64,000 nt of DNA from Prolixibacteraceae bacterium. GTDB lineage: Bacteria; Bacteroidota; Bacteroidia; Bacteroidales; Prolixibacteraceae. The translations under genes and the position numbers were made by a program. A model generated the notes under the pieces. That model did no database searches. It had not been told where the DNA came from and saw only the letters and a list, made by a program, of their open reading frames with translations. This document shows positions 27,040 to 36,829 of the stretch, one piece after another; position 1 is the stretch's first letter, and each line of letters starts with the position of its first letter. The stretch spans positions 105,044 through 169,043 of the forward strand of contig JAIBEZ010000098.1 of NCBI GenBank assembly GCA_019459485.1. Reading direction: 5' to 3'.

Positions 27040-29184
27040 ATGATGAACATTAAAAAAACCGGATTATTATTCCTTTCAGTCCTCATTTTGTCGGTTAACT
27101 CTTTGCGTGCCGACGAAGGAATGTGGATGCTGCAACTGATTCAAAAGCTGAACAGTAAAGAAATGTCAGAAATAGGATTTAAGCTCTCTGCGAAAGATAT
27201 TTACGACATCAATAAGTCAAGTTTAAAAGATGCAATACTGCATTTTGGTGGCGGCTGTACTGCCGAAATAATTTCAAAAGACGGGCTTGTTTTAACCAAC
27301 CATCATTGCGGTTACGGTGCCATTCAGAAATTGAGCGCTGTCGATCACGACTACCTGCAAACCGGTTTCTGGGCAAAGAACCGCGAAGAAGAACTTCCGG
27401 CCAAAGGCTTGACTGTTACTTTTCTCGACCGTTTTGAAGATGTGACAAAAGAAGTGACGGAGGCGATGGCTGCAGCTACAGATTCAAAAGCCAAAGAAGA
27501 GGCTCTAAAAACAATATCCGATCAGCTGTCAACCAAAGCGGTGGGCGAAAACAAATATCTGAGAGGCAGGGTAGTCTCCTACTTCGGAGGGAATCAATAT
27601 TATTTGATCCTCACAAAAACATACAATGATATCCGTTTTGTAGGCGCGCCCCCTTCTTCGATTGGTAAATTTGGAGCAGATACCGATAACTGGATGTGGC
27701 CCCGACACACCGGTGATTTCAGTATGTTTCGTATTTATGCCGGAAAAGACAATAATCCTGCAGAATTTTCGACCGACAATGTTCCCTATCAGCCCAAAAA
27801 ATTCCTGACTATTTCTTTGAAGGGAATTAAACAGAACGATCCGGCTATGATCCTTGGTTATCCGGGAAGAACCAATCGTTTTATGACTTCTTATGAAGTG
27901 AAGGAGACCAGCGAAATTACCAACGCAGTCAGCATTCTTGTAAGGGGAATTCGTCAGGATATATTAATGACCGACATGGTGGCTGATCCAAAAGTCAGGT
28001 TGATGTATGCGAGCAAATATGCGGGATCGTCGAATGGCTGGAAAAAATGGATTGGCATGAATGAGACCTTTGAAAAATTAAAAGTTTACGAACGGAGAGC
28101 TACTGAAGAAAAGGCCTTCTCTGCATGGGTGAACGCTGATCCAGCAAGAGTTGAAAAATATGGCAACGCATTGGCCGATGTGAAATCGGCGATTGAGGGC
28201 CGGGCTAAATTGCAGTTCACACTGAGATATTACATGGAAGCCCTTGGTTCAATCGAATTGACTTCCGCCGCAATGCGCTTTAGTCCGAAACCTGACGACG
28301 CGAACAAAGAGGGAAGAGGTGCCCGATCGAACTATTCCGCAAATCCTTCCGATTTTTACAAGGACTACAACATTTCTACCGACAAAAAGGTTGCAAAAGC
28401 CATGATTGCACTTTTCAAAGAGAAAGTGCCCGCAGCCGATCTACCTGATTTTTATAAAACCATTGATTCTGACTATCAGGGAAATATAGATGCATATATT
28501 GAAGCCATGTATAGTAAATCGGTATTTACTTCCGAAGAAAAACTAAAAACAGCCCTTGCCGGTGATAAAACAGCGATGGAAACAGATCCTGCTTTTGTGG
28601 CCGGAAAGAATATTTACGACGCGATGGCGAAATATTCAAAAGATATTGAACAGTACAGAACATTGTATGCACAAGGTCAAAAACAATACATTGCCGGAAC
28701 ACTGGAGAAGAACGAGGGAAAAGCTATGTATCCTGATGCTAACTCCACCATGCGGATGACTTACGGAAAAGTGCTGAATTACTCACCCAAAGATGGCGTA
28801 ATCTATGATTTTGTTACAACTTTGGATGGTGTGATGCAGAAGGAGGATCCAAAAAACTGGGAATTTGTAGTTCCGGCCAAACTTAAAGAATTGTACAATG
28901 CAAAAGATTTCGGTCCGTATGCCTTGAAAGATGGCCGCATGCCGGTTGCTTTCCTTACCAACAATGATATTACCGGGGGCAATTCAGGAAGTCCGGTATT
29001 GAATCGTAAGGGAGAACTGATTGGAACAGCTTTCGACGGAAACTGGGAATCGATGAGCGGCGATATCATCTTTGAACCATCACTGCAACGCTGTATCAAT
29101 GTTGATATACGTTACACCCTCTTTATCATGGATAAATTCGGCGGAGCAGGTTATTTGCTCAACGAAATGAAGATTGTAAGATAA
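27040..29184 (+). CDS. S46 family dipeptidyl-peptidase (DPP7/DPP11 group)
   Basis: 714 residues from the ATG giving MMNIKKTGLLFLSV; a longer frame starts 189 bp earlier but runs through the promoter region. Signal peptide about 1-24. The catalytic His lies in LTNHHCGYGAIQ (88/89), and the nucleophile Ser649 in GGNSGSPVLN. Eighteen residues after the Ser is Gly667 (FDGNWE), the position that is Gly in hydrophobic-P1 DPP7 and Arg in acidic-specific DPP11, so DPP7-like specificity is likely. Periplasmic enzyme releasing dipeptides for amino-acid catabolism. It ends at a strong bidirectional terminator. Confidence 0.93.
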   Translation: MMNIKKTGLLFLSVLILSVNSLRADEGMWMLQLIQKLNSKEMSEIGFKLSAKDIYDINKSSLKDAILHFGGGCTAEIISKDGLVLTNHHCGYGAIQKLSAVDHDYLQTGFWAKNREEELPAKGLTVTFLDRFEDVTKEVTEAMAAATDSKAKEEALKTISDQLSTKAVGENKYLRGRVVSYFGGNQYYLILTKTYNDIRFVGAPPSSIGKFGADTDNWMWPRHTGDFSMFRIYAGKDNNPAEFSTDNVPYQPKKFLTISLKGIKQNDPAMILGYPGRTNRFMTSYEVKETSEITNAVSILVRGIRQDILMTDMVADPKVRLMYASKYAGSSNGWKKWIGMNETFEKLKVYERRATEEKAFSAWVNADPARVEKYGNALADVKSAIEGRAKLQFTLRYYMEALGSIELTSAAMRFSPKPDDANKEGRGARSNYSANPSDFYKDYNISTDKKVAKAMIALFKEKVPAADLPDFYKTIDSDYQGNIDAYIEAMYSKSVFTSEEKLKTALAGDKTAMETDPAFVAGKNIYDAMAKYSKDIEQYRTLYAQGQKQYIAGTLEKNEGKAMYPDANSTMRMTYGKVLNYSPKDGVIYDFVTTLDGVMQKEDPKNWEFVVPAKLKELYNAKDFGPYALKDGRMPVAFLTNNDITGGNSGSPVLNRKGELIGTAFDGNWESMSGDIIFEPSLQRCINVDIRYTLFIMDKFGGAGYLLNEMKIVR

Positions 29185-29223
29185 AAGAAATCAGGGATTC
29201 TTATCTTGTCAGGTTGCCGTTAC

Positions 29224-29272
29224 AGAAAGAAAAAAGCTCAGCATTTATTATATGTTGAGCTTTTTTCTTTCT
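29224..29272. terminator. Bidirectional terminator between S46 peptidase and TPR kinase
   Basis: The left arm AGAAAGAAAAAAGCTCAGCA and the inverse of the right arm match at 20 of 21 positions, with A-rich and T-rich flanks on both strands. It lies 40 bp after the plus-strand stop and 38 bp after the minus-strand stop, so it can end both transcripts. Confidence 0.85.
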
Positions 29273-29309
29273 GTTCTGCGCGTATTTAGGAATACACTGT
29301 TTCCTGAAG

Positions 29310-31454
29310 TTAACGAGTTACAGGTAACGTAAATGAAACAACAGTGCCTTTACCTTTTTCGCTGTCTATTGTAATCGTTCCTTTGTTTTTCTCAATAAAA
29401 TCTTTGACGAGGATTAATCCCAAACCGGTACTCTGTTCATCTTCAGTGCCCGTAGTATGATGTGTATTGCTAATATCAAATATTTTTGAGAGTGATGATT
29501 TTTCAATTCCAACTCCATTGTCTGTAATGCTGATATTTGCGTTATTAGTGTTACTGACATTATTGGTTTTGATGATTACGAAACCGCCCCGGGGTGTGAA
29601 TTTAATGGCATTGCTGAGAAGATTGCGCACGATGGTCTGAACCATGTTGTGATCAGCCAGCACAAAAATCTGATCATCTAATTCAAATTTGATATCAATC
29701 TGTTTGTTGTCGGCAGATTGTTTTAAACCTTTTATCGAATTCTGAATAATATCGGTCAGTTTTAATTCCGCCGGACTGAATTCAATTTTGTTCAATTGTG
29801 ATTGCGCCCAAATAAGCAGATTCTCCAGCAATACACTTACACTTTCTGCTGATTTATAAAGTGTCAATAATATTTTTTTAAATTCTGCCGGACTGTGTTC
29901 ATTATACGTTTCATTGAGATACTCCAGAAAAGCAGCAAGATTCCCGGTTGGACCGCGTAAATCATGTGCAATGATGGCGAAAAATTTGTCTTTCGCAGCG
30001 TTGGTTTCCTTTAGCTGGAGGTTTTTATTGCGGATTTGATGGTAAAACCAATAGATGGATACGGATACTAAAAATGCAACAACGATTCCAAAAATCATTA
30101 TTAATTGTGAAATCCTTTGTTGTTTGATTATAAGGGAATTAATTTCGTTTTGTTTTTCCAGCTCTATAATCTGTCCGTTTTGTCTGTCAATCTCATAAAT
30201 CGCCTGCAACTGCTCAATTTTTATGTTTGCAGCACCCGAAAGAATTAAATCCTGAATTTCGATTTGCTTTTTCTGGCAGCTAAAAGCATTTTTCAGATCA
30301 TTATTGTTCAAATAAGCTTCAGTCAACTTTGAATAAATATTTAGCTGTATCTTCTTTTGGTTGTTTGCTAAAGCCAACTCCAGGCCTTTGTATAAACTTT
30401 TAAATCCAGCATCTATTTGGCCTTTTCCAATAAGGCACAATCCGAGGTACTCATAGATAGTTGGCAAACTAAGTACATCGTCCACTTTATTTTTTATGAT
30501 GAGTGACTCGTTTAAATATTTTTCAGCCAGCTCATAGTTCCCCATCGAATATTCAATCATACCCAGGTTCTTTTGGGCGTTCGACAGGCCATATTCTGAT
30601 TCATTGGCGACATAAATTTCCATTGTGTTGTCAATGTACTTGTGTGCTTCCTTGAAATTACCGGCTTCCAGGTTGAGTAATCCAATCTGTTCATAACAAA
30701 TAGCCACTCCGTTTTGGTTTCCATCCACGGATGCCATTTTGGTATATATTTCCAGTGACTCCTGAAAATATTCGAGTGCTTTTAAAGGAAGCTTTAGGTC
30801 TGAATATATTCGTCCCAATATATACGCCGACCAGGCATTGCCCTCTGAGAAACCTGCTTTTTCGTAATTGAGCTTTGAGTTGACTATGTACTCTATTGCT
30901 CTGTCATACAGTCCATTTACCCTGAATATTGTTCCCATCATCGAGTAGGAAGAACCCATGGTTTTGTAATTGTTTGATAACCTGCAGGCCTGAAGAGAGG
31001 AATTGAAATACTCAAGCGCACGTATTTCGTCCCTGCGGTTGTATGTAATCACCCCTTTGCGGAACAGGATTTCTCCTTTGTTCCAGTTATCGCCTGAGCC
31101 TTCTGCGATTGTCAAGGCTGAATCATAATGGGTATCAGCAAGATCCTTGTTTTCCATCAGTTCACTTATTCTTCCCAGAGTCAAATAAGCACGCATTTCC
31201 AGGTTTTTATTATTCGCAGTTTTTGCTGCAGATAGCGCAGAATTTGAGAGGCTTTGCGCTTCAGGTCCGTCACTGTCCATGATTCGAAGCGCAAGTTCCA
31301 ATTGAACGGAGATTTTATCGAGTCCTTTTTTATTGTTCAATTCTTTTCGGAGACTGTCTGTTTGAGTAATGCTAAATTTTCCCTGCGAGGAGGCAGAATA
31401 AGTAAATCCAATGGTCAATACAAACAGAAAAGACCAGATAATATTTTTATTCAT
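29310..31454 (-). CDS. TPR-containing sensor histidine kinase
   Basis: 714 residues. A signal/anchor segment (about 7-24) precedes roughly eight tetratricopeptide repeats (about 60-400), for example NLEAGNFKEAHKYIDNTMEI and YSMGNYELAEKYLNESL. A transmembrane helix (about 435-458, ISQLIMIFGIVVAFLV) leads to HisKA with His in IAHDLRGPTGN and HATPase_c with N-box VRNLLSNAIKF, DNGVGIE and STGLGLILVK. The TPR region would sit in the periplasm and sense or bind a protein ligand. No response-regulator gene is adjacent, so it is an orphan kinase. Confidence 0.9.
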   Translation of the reverse strand: MNKNIIWSFLFVLTIGFTYSASSQGKFSITQTDSLRKELNNKKGLDKISVQLELALRIMDSDGPEAQSLSNSALSAAKTANNKNLEMRAYLTLGRISELMENKDLADTHYDSALTIAEGSGDNWNKGEILFRKGVITYNRRDEIRALEYFNSSLQACRLSNNYKTMGSSYSMMGTIFRVNGLYDRAIEYIVNSKLNYEKAGFSEGNAWSAYILGRIYSDLKLPLKALEYFQESLEIYTKMASVDGNQNGVAICYEQIGLLNLEAGNFKEAHKYIDNTMEIYVANESEYGLSNAQKNLGMIEYSMGNYELAEKYLNESLIIKNKVDDVLSLPTIYEYLGLCLIGKGQIDAGFKSLYKGLELALANNQKKIQLNIYSKLTEAYLNNNDLKNAFSCQKKQIEIQDLILSGAANIKIEQLQAIYEIDRQNGQIIELEKQNEINSLIIKQQRISQLIMIFGIVVAFLVSVSIYWFYHQIRNKNLQLKETNAAKDKFFAIIAHDLRGPTGNLAAFLEYLNETYNEHSPAEFKKILLTLYKSAESVSVLLENLLIWAQSQLNKIEFSPAELKLTDIIQNSIKGLKQSADNKQIDIKFELDDQIFVLADHNMVQTIVRNLLSNAIKFTPRGGFVIIKTNNVSNTNNANISITDNGVGIEKSSLSKIFDISNTHHTTGTEDEQSTGLGLILVKDFIEKNKGTITIDSEKGKGTVVSFTLPVTR

Positions 31455-31664
31455 TCGTTTATTTTCCTTAAAAAGAGTAGTTAAGGCATTTTTTGCAGAC
31501 TATAACCTCACCCTACATACAACACTTAATTCTGCTGCAAAGTTTTTGGATCTTCAAAATATTGTAAAATAAATTGGTACTGATCTTTCTTAGTTCATCA
31601 GATTTGAGGGACATACTGTTTAAATCCGGTTCACTTTCCCAAAAACTGGGCATAAATCCGGCGT

Positions 31665-31700
31665 AAAAAAAACACCTACACAAATGAATGTGTAAGTGTT
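31665..31700 (-). terminator. Terminator downstream of the tRNA gene
   Basis: On the minus strand AACACTTACACA pairs with TGTGTAGGTGTT (one G-U) around a 6-nt loop and is followed by eight T residues. It lies 12 bp after the tRNA 3' end. The 256 bp between this point and the TPR-kinase gene hold nothing else that I recognise. Confidence 0.8.
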
Positions 31701-31710
31701 TGATTTTGAA

Positions 31711-31785
<75 letters not shown>

Positions 31786-31894
31786 TAAATATTGTGTGGT
31801 TTTTATTTGTTGTAAATTTTCAATGCCAAAAGAACGTGTGATTTTTTCGGAGTGCAAGTTTACAGAATTCAATGCGATTTAACAAGCGAATTTG

Positions 31895-32587
31895 TTAATT
31901 TTCCTTCGATTCATTTTCAACTGCTTTTTCCGGGGCTTCAACAGCTATTGCTTCTTCTTTCTCTGTTTCATGTTCGTTCGATGTAATTTCGCTGAATTGC
32001 TTCCGGTAGAAAATCATGATCGAAAAAATACCTATCGTGATAGCCGAGTCGGCTATGTTGAAAACCGGGCGGAAGAACTGGAAATCGCTGCCACCAACTA
32101 AAGGAACCCATTCAGGATAGATGCCTGAAAACAAGGGAAAATAAAACATATCGACCACCCTTCCATGTAAGAATGTTTCATATCCGCCACCTTCAGGAAA
32201 TAAGGTTGCAACCTGACCGTAGCTGTCGTTGAAGATAAGCCCGTAAAAAGCGCTGTCGATAATATTTCCGATGGCTCCGGCAAATATGAGTGAGGCACAG
32301 GCGATGAAACCCATCGGAATGTCTTTTTTTGATAATTTCAGGATATACCAGCCGATTCCGAGAACTGCGACTATCCGAAACAGGCTTAAGAAGATCTTTC
32401 CATATTCTCCGCCAAATTCGAACCCAAAGGCCATCCCGTTATTTTCAACAAAATGAATGATAAACCAATCGCCGATAGCAGGAAATTCCTGACCAAGTGT
32501 CATGGTCGTTTTGATCCATATTTTCAGGATTTGATCGGCCAGCAAGACCAGGAAAACGATGAGGGCTGACTTTTGTAATTTTGACAT
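31895..32587 (-). CDS. lspA: Lipoprotein signal peptidase (prolipoprotein signal peptidase II)
   Basis: 230-residue inner-membrane aspartyl protease that cleaves signal peptides of lipoproteins after lipidation. Four membrane segments are visible, with conserved VENNGMAFG, the first catalytic Asp in GNIIDSAFYG and the second in FNIADSAITIG. It is longer than the usual 160-170 residues because of an insert between the two Asp motifs (about 115-155) and a Glu/Ala-rich cytoplasmic tail from about 200 on; both are common in this phylum. It follows the DksA-like gene by 74 bp on the same strand. Confidence 0.95.
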   Translation of the reverse strand: MSKLQKSALIVFLVLLADQILKIWIKTTMTLGQEFPAIGDWFIIHFVENNGMAFGFEFGGEYGKIFLSLFRIVAVLGIGWYILKLSKKDIPMGFIACASLIFAGAIGNIIDSAFYGLIFNDSYGQVATLFPEGGGYETFLHGRVVDMFYFPLFSGIYPEWVPLVGGSDFQFFRPVFNIADSAITIGIFSIMIFYRKQFSEITSNEHETEKEEAIAVEAPEKAVENESKEN

Positions 32588-32661
32588 GATTATCTGTTAT
32601 AAAAAAATGATTGAAAGAGCAATTCTTCCAATCATTTTGCACTATTTCTTTTGAGATGTTT

Positions 32662-33039
32662 TTACTTCTGATTGTTCTTCGCATCAATGCTTAAAGTCGC
32701 ATGAGGTACTGCGCGCAGTCGTTCTTTCGAAATTAACTTGCCTGTTTCGCGACAAATGCCGTAAGTTTTGTTCTCGATACGTACCAGTGCTGCCTGCAAA
32801 TACTGAATAAATTTTTGCTGGCGTTGAGCCAATTTACCTGCTTCCTCCTTCGACAAGGTGGCTGCACCTTCTTCAAGTACCTTAAATGTCGGTGATGTAT
32901 CCTGTGTGTCATTCCCGTCGCTCTGGGTTATGGAGCTTTTGTACATTACGTAGTCCTTTTGTGCCTTTTCGAGTTTATCAAGAATCAGTGCTTTAAATTC
33001 CTGTAACTCATCGTCCGAATATCTGTTTTTCTCACTCAT
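32662..33039 (-). CDS. TraR/DksA-like protein lacking most zinc ligands
   Basis: 125 residues with the DksA layout: an N-terminal helix, a coiled-coil (about 30-90, KAQKDYVMY and ALVRIENK), then the zinc-finger region. There, YGICRETGKLISKERLRAVP and ATLSIDAK retain only one of the four expected Cys residues, so zinc binding is unlikely. Homologues in this phylum show the same loss. DksA proteins bind the RNA polymerase secondary channel with ppGpp; the exact role here is inferred. Upstream of lspA and downstream of ileS on the same strand. Confidence 0.85.
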   Translation of the reverse strand: MSEKNRYSDDELQEFKALILDKLEKAQKDYVMYKSSITQSDGNDTQDTSPTFKVLEEGAATLSKEEAGKLAQRQQKFIQYLQAALVRIENKTYGICRETGKLISKERLRAVPHATLSIDAKNNQK

Positions 33040-33163
33040 AACGTTAAAGCTTTAATTTTTTTTGAGCCGATTAAAGTTAATCATCTTTCCGGCTCAGGTG
33101 CTAAAAGTATAAAAATAATTCTAATTCATGCAGTCATAATATCATCCAAAAACCGATTCCATT

Positions 33164-36100
33164 TCAGGAATATTTTTCAACCAGAACAACTGCTTCCAGA
33201 TCAGTGTCAATTTCAACCGTATGCGAAGTGGATTGATCGATCAGATCGACCAGAACCAATTCATTGGCAAGAGTTTGATTGCTGATGTATTCGCGAAAGT
33301 TCTCGACAGCCAGATTGAATTTTTCATTCTTCTGAATTTTCAATACGATCCGGTCGGTTACTTCAAAATCACTGTCTTTGCGTATATTTTGAATTTTGTT
33401 GATGAATTCACGGGCAATTCCTTCCTGTTTCAGTTCTTCGGTCAAATTAATGTCGAGCGCAATGGTCAAACCACCTTCGCTGGCAACCAGCCATCCCGGA
33501 ATATCTTCGGTCTGAATTTCAACATCTTCCAGACTTAACACAATCGCTTCTCCGTTGATATTCAGATCACGGCTTCCCGATTTTTCCAGAAGGCTGATGT
33601 CTTCCTGACTGAAACCAGTAATTTCTCCTGAAATCTGTTTCATCAGTTTACCGTATTTCGGACCAAGCGTTTTAAAGTTGGCTTTTATCTTTTTGCTGAT
33701 AATTCCGGCTGCATCAGTGAGGTATTCAACTTCTTTCACGTTTACTTCAGAAAGAATGATGTTTTTAACCGCATCGAATTTTTCCTGAAAATCTTTGCTC
33801 AGCACCGGAACCATGATTTTTGCCAGCGGTTGACGAACCTTTAGTTTTTCTTTCCGGCGAAGGCTCAGAATCATCGAAGAAGCTTTTTGTGCAATGGCCA
33901 TTCTTTCTTCCAGATCGCGGTCAATCATTGTCTCATCGGCAACCGGAAAATCAGATAGGTGAACGCTTTGATCCGTTTCTTTTCCTGAAATCTTGTTCAG
34001 GTCGGAATAGAGCAAATCAGCATAGAATGGCACCATTGGTGCTGAAAGCTTGGCAACGGTGTTCAAACAGGTGTAAAGTGTCTGGTAAGCCGATATTTTA
34101 TCTCTATCGTACGATCCACCCCAATAACGGCGGCGGCTCAAACGAACAAACCAGTTGCTCAGGTTTTCAGAAACAAATTCTGAAATGGCACGTCCGGCGC
34201 GGGTTGGCTCGTAAGTTTCATAGCATTCAGCCACTTCCTTAATCAGCGAATTCATCAGAGAAATGACCCAACGATCCAGTTCAGACCTTTCAGCAACCGG
34301 AATTTCTTCTTCGGAATAAGTGAATCCGTCGATGTTGGCATACATCGCGAAAAAGTTGTAGGTATTGTAGAGTGTTCCGAAGAATTTGCGTTTCACTTCG
34401 TCAACACCGCTGATGTCGAATTTCAGGTTGTCCCATGGCTGCGAGTTGGTCAGCATGTACCAACGCAGCGGATCGGAACCGTGTTCTTCAATAGCTGCAA
34501 ACGGATCAACCGCATTGCCCAAACGTTTCGACATTTTGTTGCCGCTTTTATCGAGTACCAATCCGTTTGAGATAATATTTTTGAATGCCACCGATTCGTC
34601 GATCATGGTTGCAATCGCATGAAGCGTGAAGAACCATCCGCGCGTTTGATCCACTCCTTCAGCAATAAAATCGGCAGGGAATACCTCGCCAAATTTTTCT
34701 TTTTTGTGAAACGGGAAGTGACACTGTGCATACGGCATGGCTCCCGAATCAAACCAAACGTCAATCAGGTCGGGTTCGCGGAACATTTTTTTGCCCGTGG
34801 CTGAAACAAGGAAAATATCATCGACAAACGGACGGTGAAGATCAACTTTTTGGTAGTTTTCCGCGGAGTTGTTGCCGACTTCAAAACCTTCAAAAATATT
34901 TTTCTCCATTACTCCTGAAGCGACTGCTGCATTTATCTCCTTCATCAGTTCTTCAACCGATCCGATGCATTTGATTTCAGCGCCATCTTCGCTGCGCCAG
35001 ATCGGAAGCGGAGTTCCCCAGAAACGCGAGCGGCTGAGGTTCCAGTCAACCAGGTTTTCGAGCCAGTTTCCGAAACGTCCGGTTCCGGTTGACTGGGGTT
35101 TCCAGTTGATTGTTTTGTTAAGGGCAATCATTTTGTCTTTTACCGCGGTAGTTCTTATGAACCACGAATCAAGCGGATAATAGAGTATTGGCTTGTCGGT
35201 TCTCCAGCAATGCGGGTAGCTGTGAACGTGTTTTTCAACTTTAAACGCTTTGTTTTCTTTTTTGAGCATCACCGAAATGTCGATGTCCACTGTGGAATCG
35301 TCTTCGGTGAGCTTTTCGTCGTATTCATTTTTCACAAACCGACCGGCAAATTCAGGATAAGTTTGGAGGTTCACATATTCAGCAACAAACTTTGCATCCA
35401 TGTTTTCAATCAGGAAAAAACGACCGTTGCGGTCAACCAGTGGCTGGCGTTTGCCCTCAAGGTCGTCAACAATCAGCGGGACAATTCCGTTTTGTTTGGC
35501 AACCCTGTCATCATCGGCACCAAATGTTGGCGCAATGTGTACAATTCCGGTTCCGTCCTCGGTGGTTACAAAATCTCCGGTAATTACCCGAAAAGCATCG
35601 CCTTTTGGTTTTACCCAATTGATAAGTTGTTCGTAATTAACACCTTCAAGTTCTGTTCCTGAATATTCGCCCAGAATACGGAATGGTATTTTCTTGTCGC
35701 CCTGCGCATAATCTTCCAAAGGAATTTCTTCATTTTTCGGATCAAAATGTGCCGAAAGCAAATTTTTCGCCAGAATAAGTGTAACCGGTTCTCCTGTATA
35801 TGGATTGAAAGTTCTCACTTTCAGGTATTTGATTTTTGGGCCAACGCACAAAGCAGTGTTCGATGGCAAAGTCCATGGAGTGGTTGTCCAGGCAATGAAA
35901 TACAAATCAGTTTCGATGTTACTGAATAAAAATTCGGATTTTTCGTCTCTGATGGCTTTAAACTGGGCGATGGCAGTCGTGTCTTTCACATCGCGGTAGC
36001 ATCCGGGCTGGTTCAGTTCGTGCGAGCTGAGGCCGGTTCCGGCGGCAGGCGAAAATGGCTGAATGGTGTAGCCTTTGTATATCAGATTTTTTTCGAAAAG

Positions 36101-36601
36101 CTGTTTCAGCAACCACCATACGGTTTCGATGTAGCGGCTATCGTAGGTTACATAAGGATTGTCCATATTTACCCAGTAGCCCATTTGGCGGGTCAGTTCT
36201 TCCCACTCGCGGGTATATTTCATTACCTCTTTGCGGCAGGCTGCATTGTAATCTTCGATGCTGATTTCTTTTCCAATGTCGTCTTTGGTTATTCCCAGTA
36301 ATTTTTCCACACTCAGTTCAACCGGAAGACCGTGCGTGTCCCATCCGGCTTTGCGGTGAACACGGAACCCTTTCATGGTTTTGTAGCGGCAGAAAGTGTC
36401 TTTAATGGCGCGCGCCATCACATGGTGAATGCCGGGCATTCCGTTTGCTGATGGCGGTCCTTCATAAAACACAAAGGTTGGATTGCCTTCGCGTGTAGAA
36501 ATACTTTTGTGAAATGTATCGTCTTCTTCCCATCTTTTCAATACATCTTTATTGATCTGAGATAGGTCTAACTGTTTGTAAACCTGAAATTTATTGCTCA
36601 T
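33164..36601 (-). CDS. ileS: Isoleucyl-tRNA synthetase, type 2, with G-x-H-H signature
   Basis: 1145 residues from the ATG giving MSNKFQVYKQ; a longer frame begins 39 bp earlier inside the -7 box, so this start is chosen. The length and the absence of the C-terminal zinc finger mark the eukaryote-like IleRS2 class, which tolerates mupirocin. The usual HxGH signature reads PGIHHVMAR, that is G-x-H-H with His and Gly exchanged. The KMSKS motif is intact (GNKMSKRLGN), as are the editing-domain stretch and the WFDSGAMPYAQ region. Essential enzyme charging tRNA-Ile. A TATATTTG -7 box lies 37 bp upstream. Confidence 0.96.
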   Translation of the reverse strand: MSNKFQVYKQLDLSQINKDVLKRWEEDDTFHKSISTREGNPTFVFYEGPPSANGMPGIHHVMARAIKDTFCRYKTMKGFRVHRKAGWDTHGLPVELSVEKLLGITKDDIGKEISIEDYNAACRKEVMKYTREWEELTRQMGYWVNMDNPYVTYDSRYIETVWWLLKQLFEKNLIYKGYTIQPFSPAAGTGLSSHELNQPGCYRDVKDTTAIAQFKAIRDEKSEFLFSNIETDLYFIAWTTTPWTLPSNTALCVGPKIKYLKVRTFNPYTGEPVTLILAKNLLSAHFDPKNEEIPLEDYAQGDKKIPFRILGEYSGTELEGVNYEQLINWVKPKGDAFRVITGDFVTTEDGTGIVHIAPTFGADDDRVAKQNGIVPLIVDDLEGKRQPLVDRNGRFFLIENMDAKFVAEYVNLQTYPEFAGRFVKNEYDEKLTEDDSTVDIDISVMLKKENKAFKVEKHVHSYPHCWRTDKPILYYPLDSWFIRTTAVKDKMIALNKTINWKPQSTGTGRFGNWLENLVDWNLSRSRFWGTPLPIWRSEDGAEIKCIGSVEELMKEINAAVASGVMEKNIFEGFEVGNNSAENYQKVDLHRPFVDDIFLVSATGKKMFREPDLIDVWFDSGAMPYAQCHFPFHKKEKFGEVFPADFIAEGVDQTRGWFFTLHAIATMIDESVAFKNIISNGLVLDKSGNKMSKRLGNAVDPFAAIEEHGSDPLRWYMLTNSQPWDNLKFDISGVDEVKRKFFGTLYNTYNFFAMYANIDGFTYSEEEIPVAERSELDRWVISLMNSLIKEVAECYETYEPTRAGRAISEFVSENLSNWFVRLSRRRYWGGSYDRDKISAYQTLYTCLNTVAKLSAPMVPFYADLLYSDLNKISGKETDQSVHLSDFPVADETMIDRDLEERMAIAQKASSMILSLRRKEKLKVRQPLAKIMVPVLSKDFQEKFDAVKNIILSEVNVKEVEYLTDAAGIISKKIKANFKTLGPKYGKLMKQISGEITGFSQEDISLLEKSGSRDLNINGEAIVLSLEDVEIQTEDIPGWLVASEGGLTIALDINLTEELKQEGIAREFINKIQNIRKDSDFEVTDRIVLKIQKNEKFNLAVENFREYISNQTLANELVLVDLIDQSTSHTVEIDTDLEAVVLVEKYS

Positions 36602-36637
36602 CGAAACCGAGTTTATAACCGTAATTTTTAAAAGGTA

Positions 36638-36645
36638 CAAATATA
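36638..36645 (-). promoter_or_regulatory. -7 promoter box of ileS
   Basis: TATATTTG on the minus strand, a perfect consensus, with a leader of about 30 nt to the chosen ATG. It overlaps the longer alternative start, which argues against that start. No T-box-like leader is present. Confidence 0.6.
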
Positions 36646-36740
36646 GAAAAATTTAGTTCCCGAATTTCAAAAGCTTTTTCATCGTTGGCGATCCGGCGAA
36701 TTGCAATAAATTATTAATATTCACGAGAACTTTAGACATA

Positions 36741-36785
36741 AAAAAGCCGGTCAAAATTCCTTTTACAGTTTTTTGTCCGGCTTTT
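36741..36785 (-). terminator. Terminator of the two-component operon
   Basis: AAAAGCCGG and CCGGCTTTT form a GC-rich stem extended by A/T pairs, with a T-run on the minus strand. It lies 45 bp after the response-regulator stop. Confidence 0.8.
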
Positions 36786-36829
36786 CAGCTTCCCTGAAGA
36801 AGCAATATAATCAGTTCTATTGTGATGAA

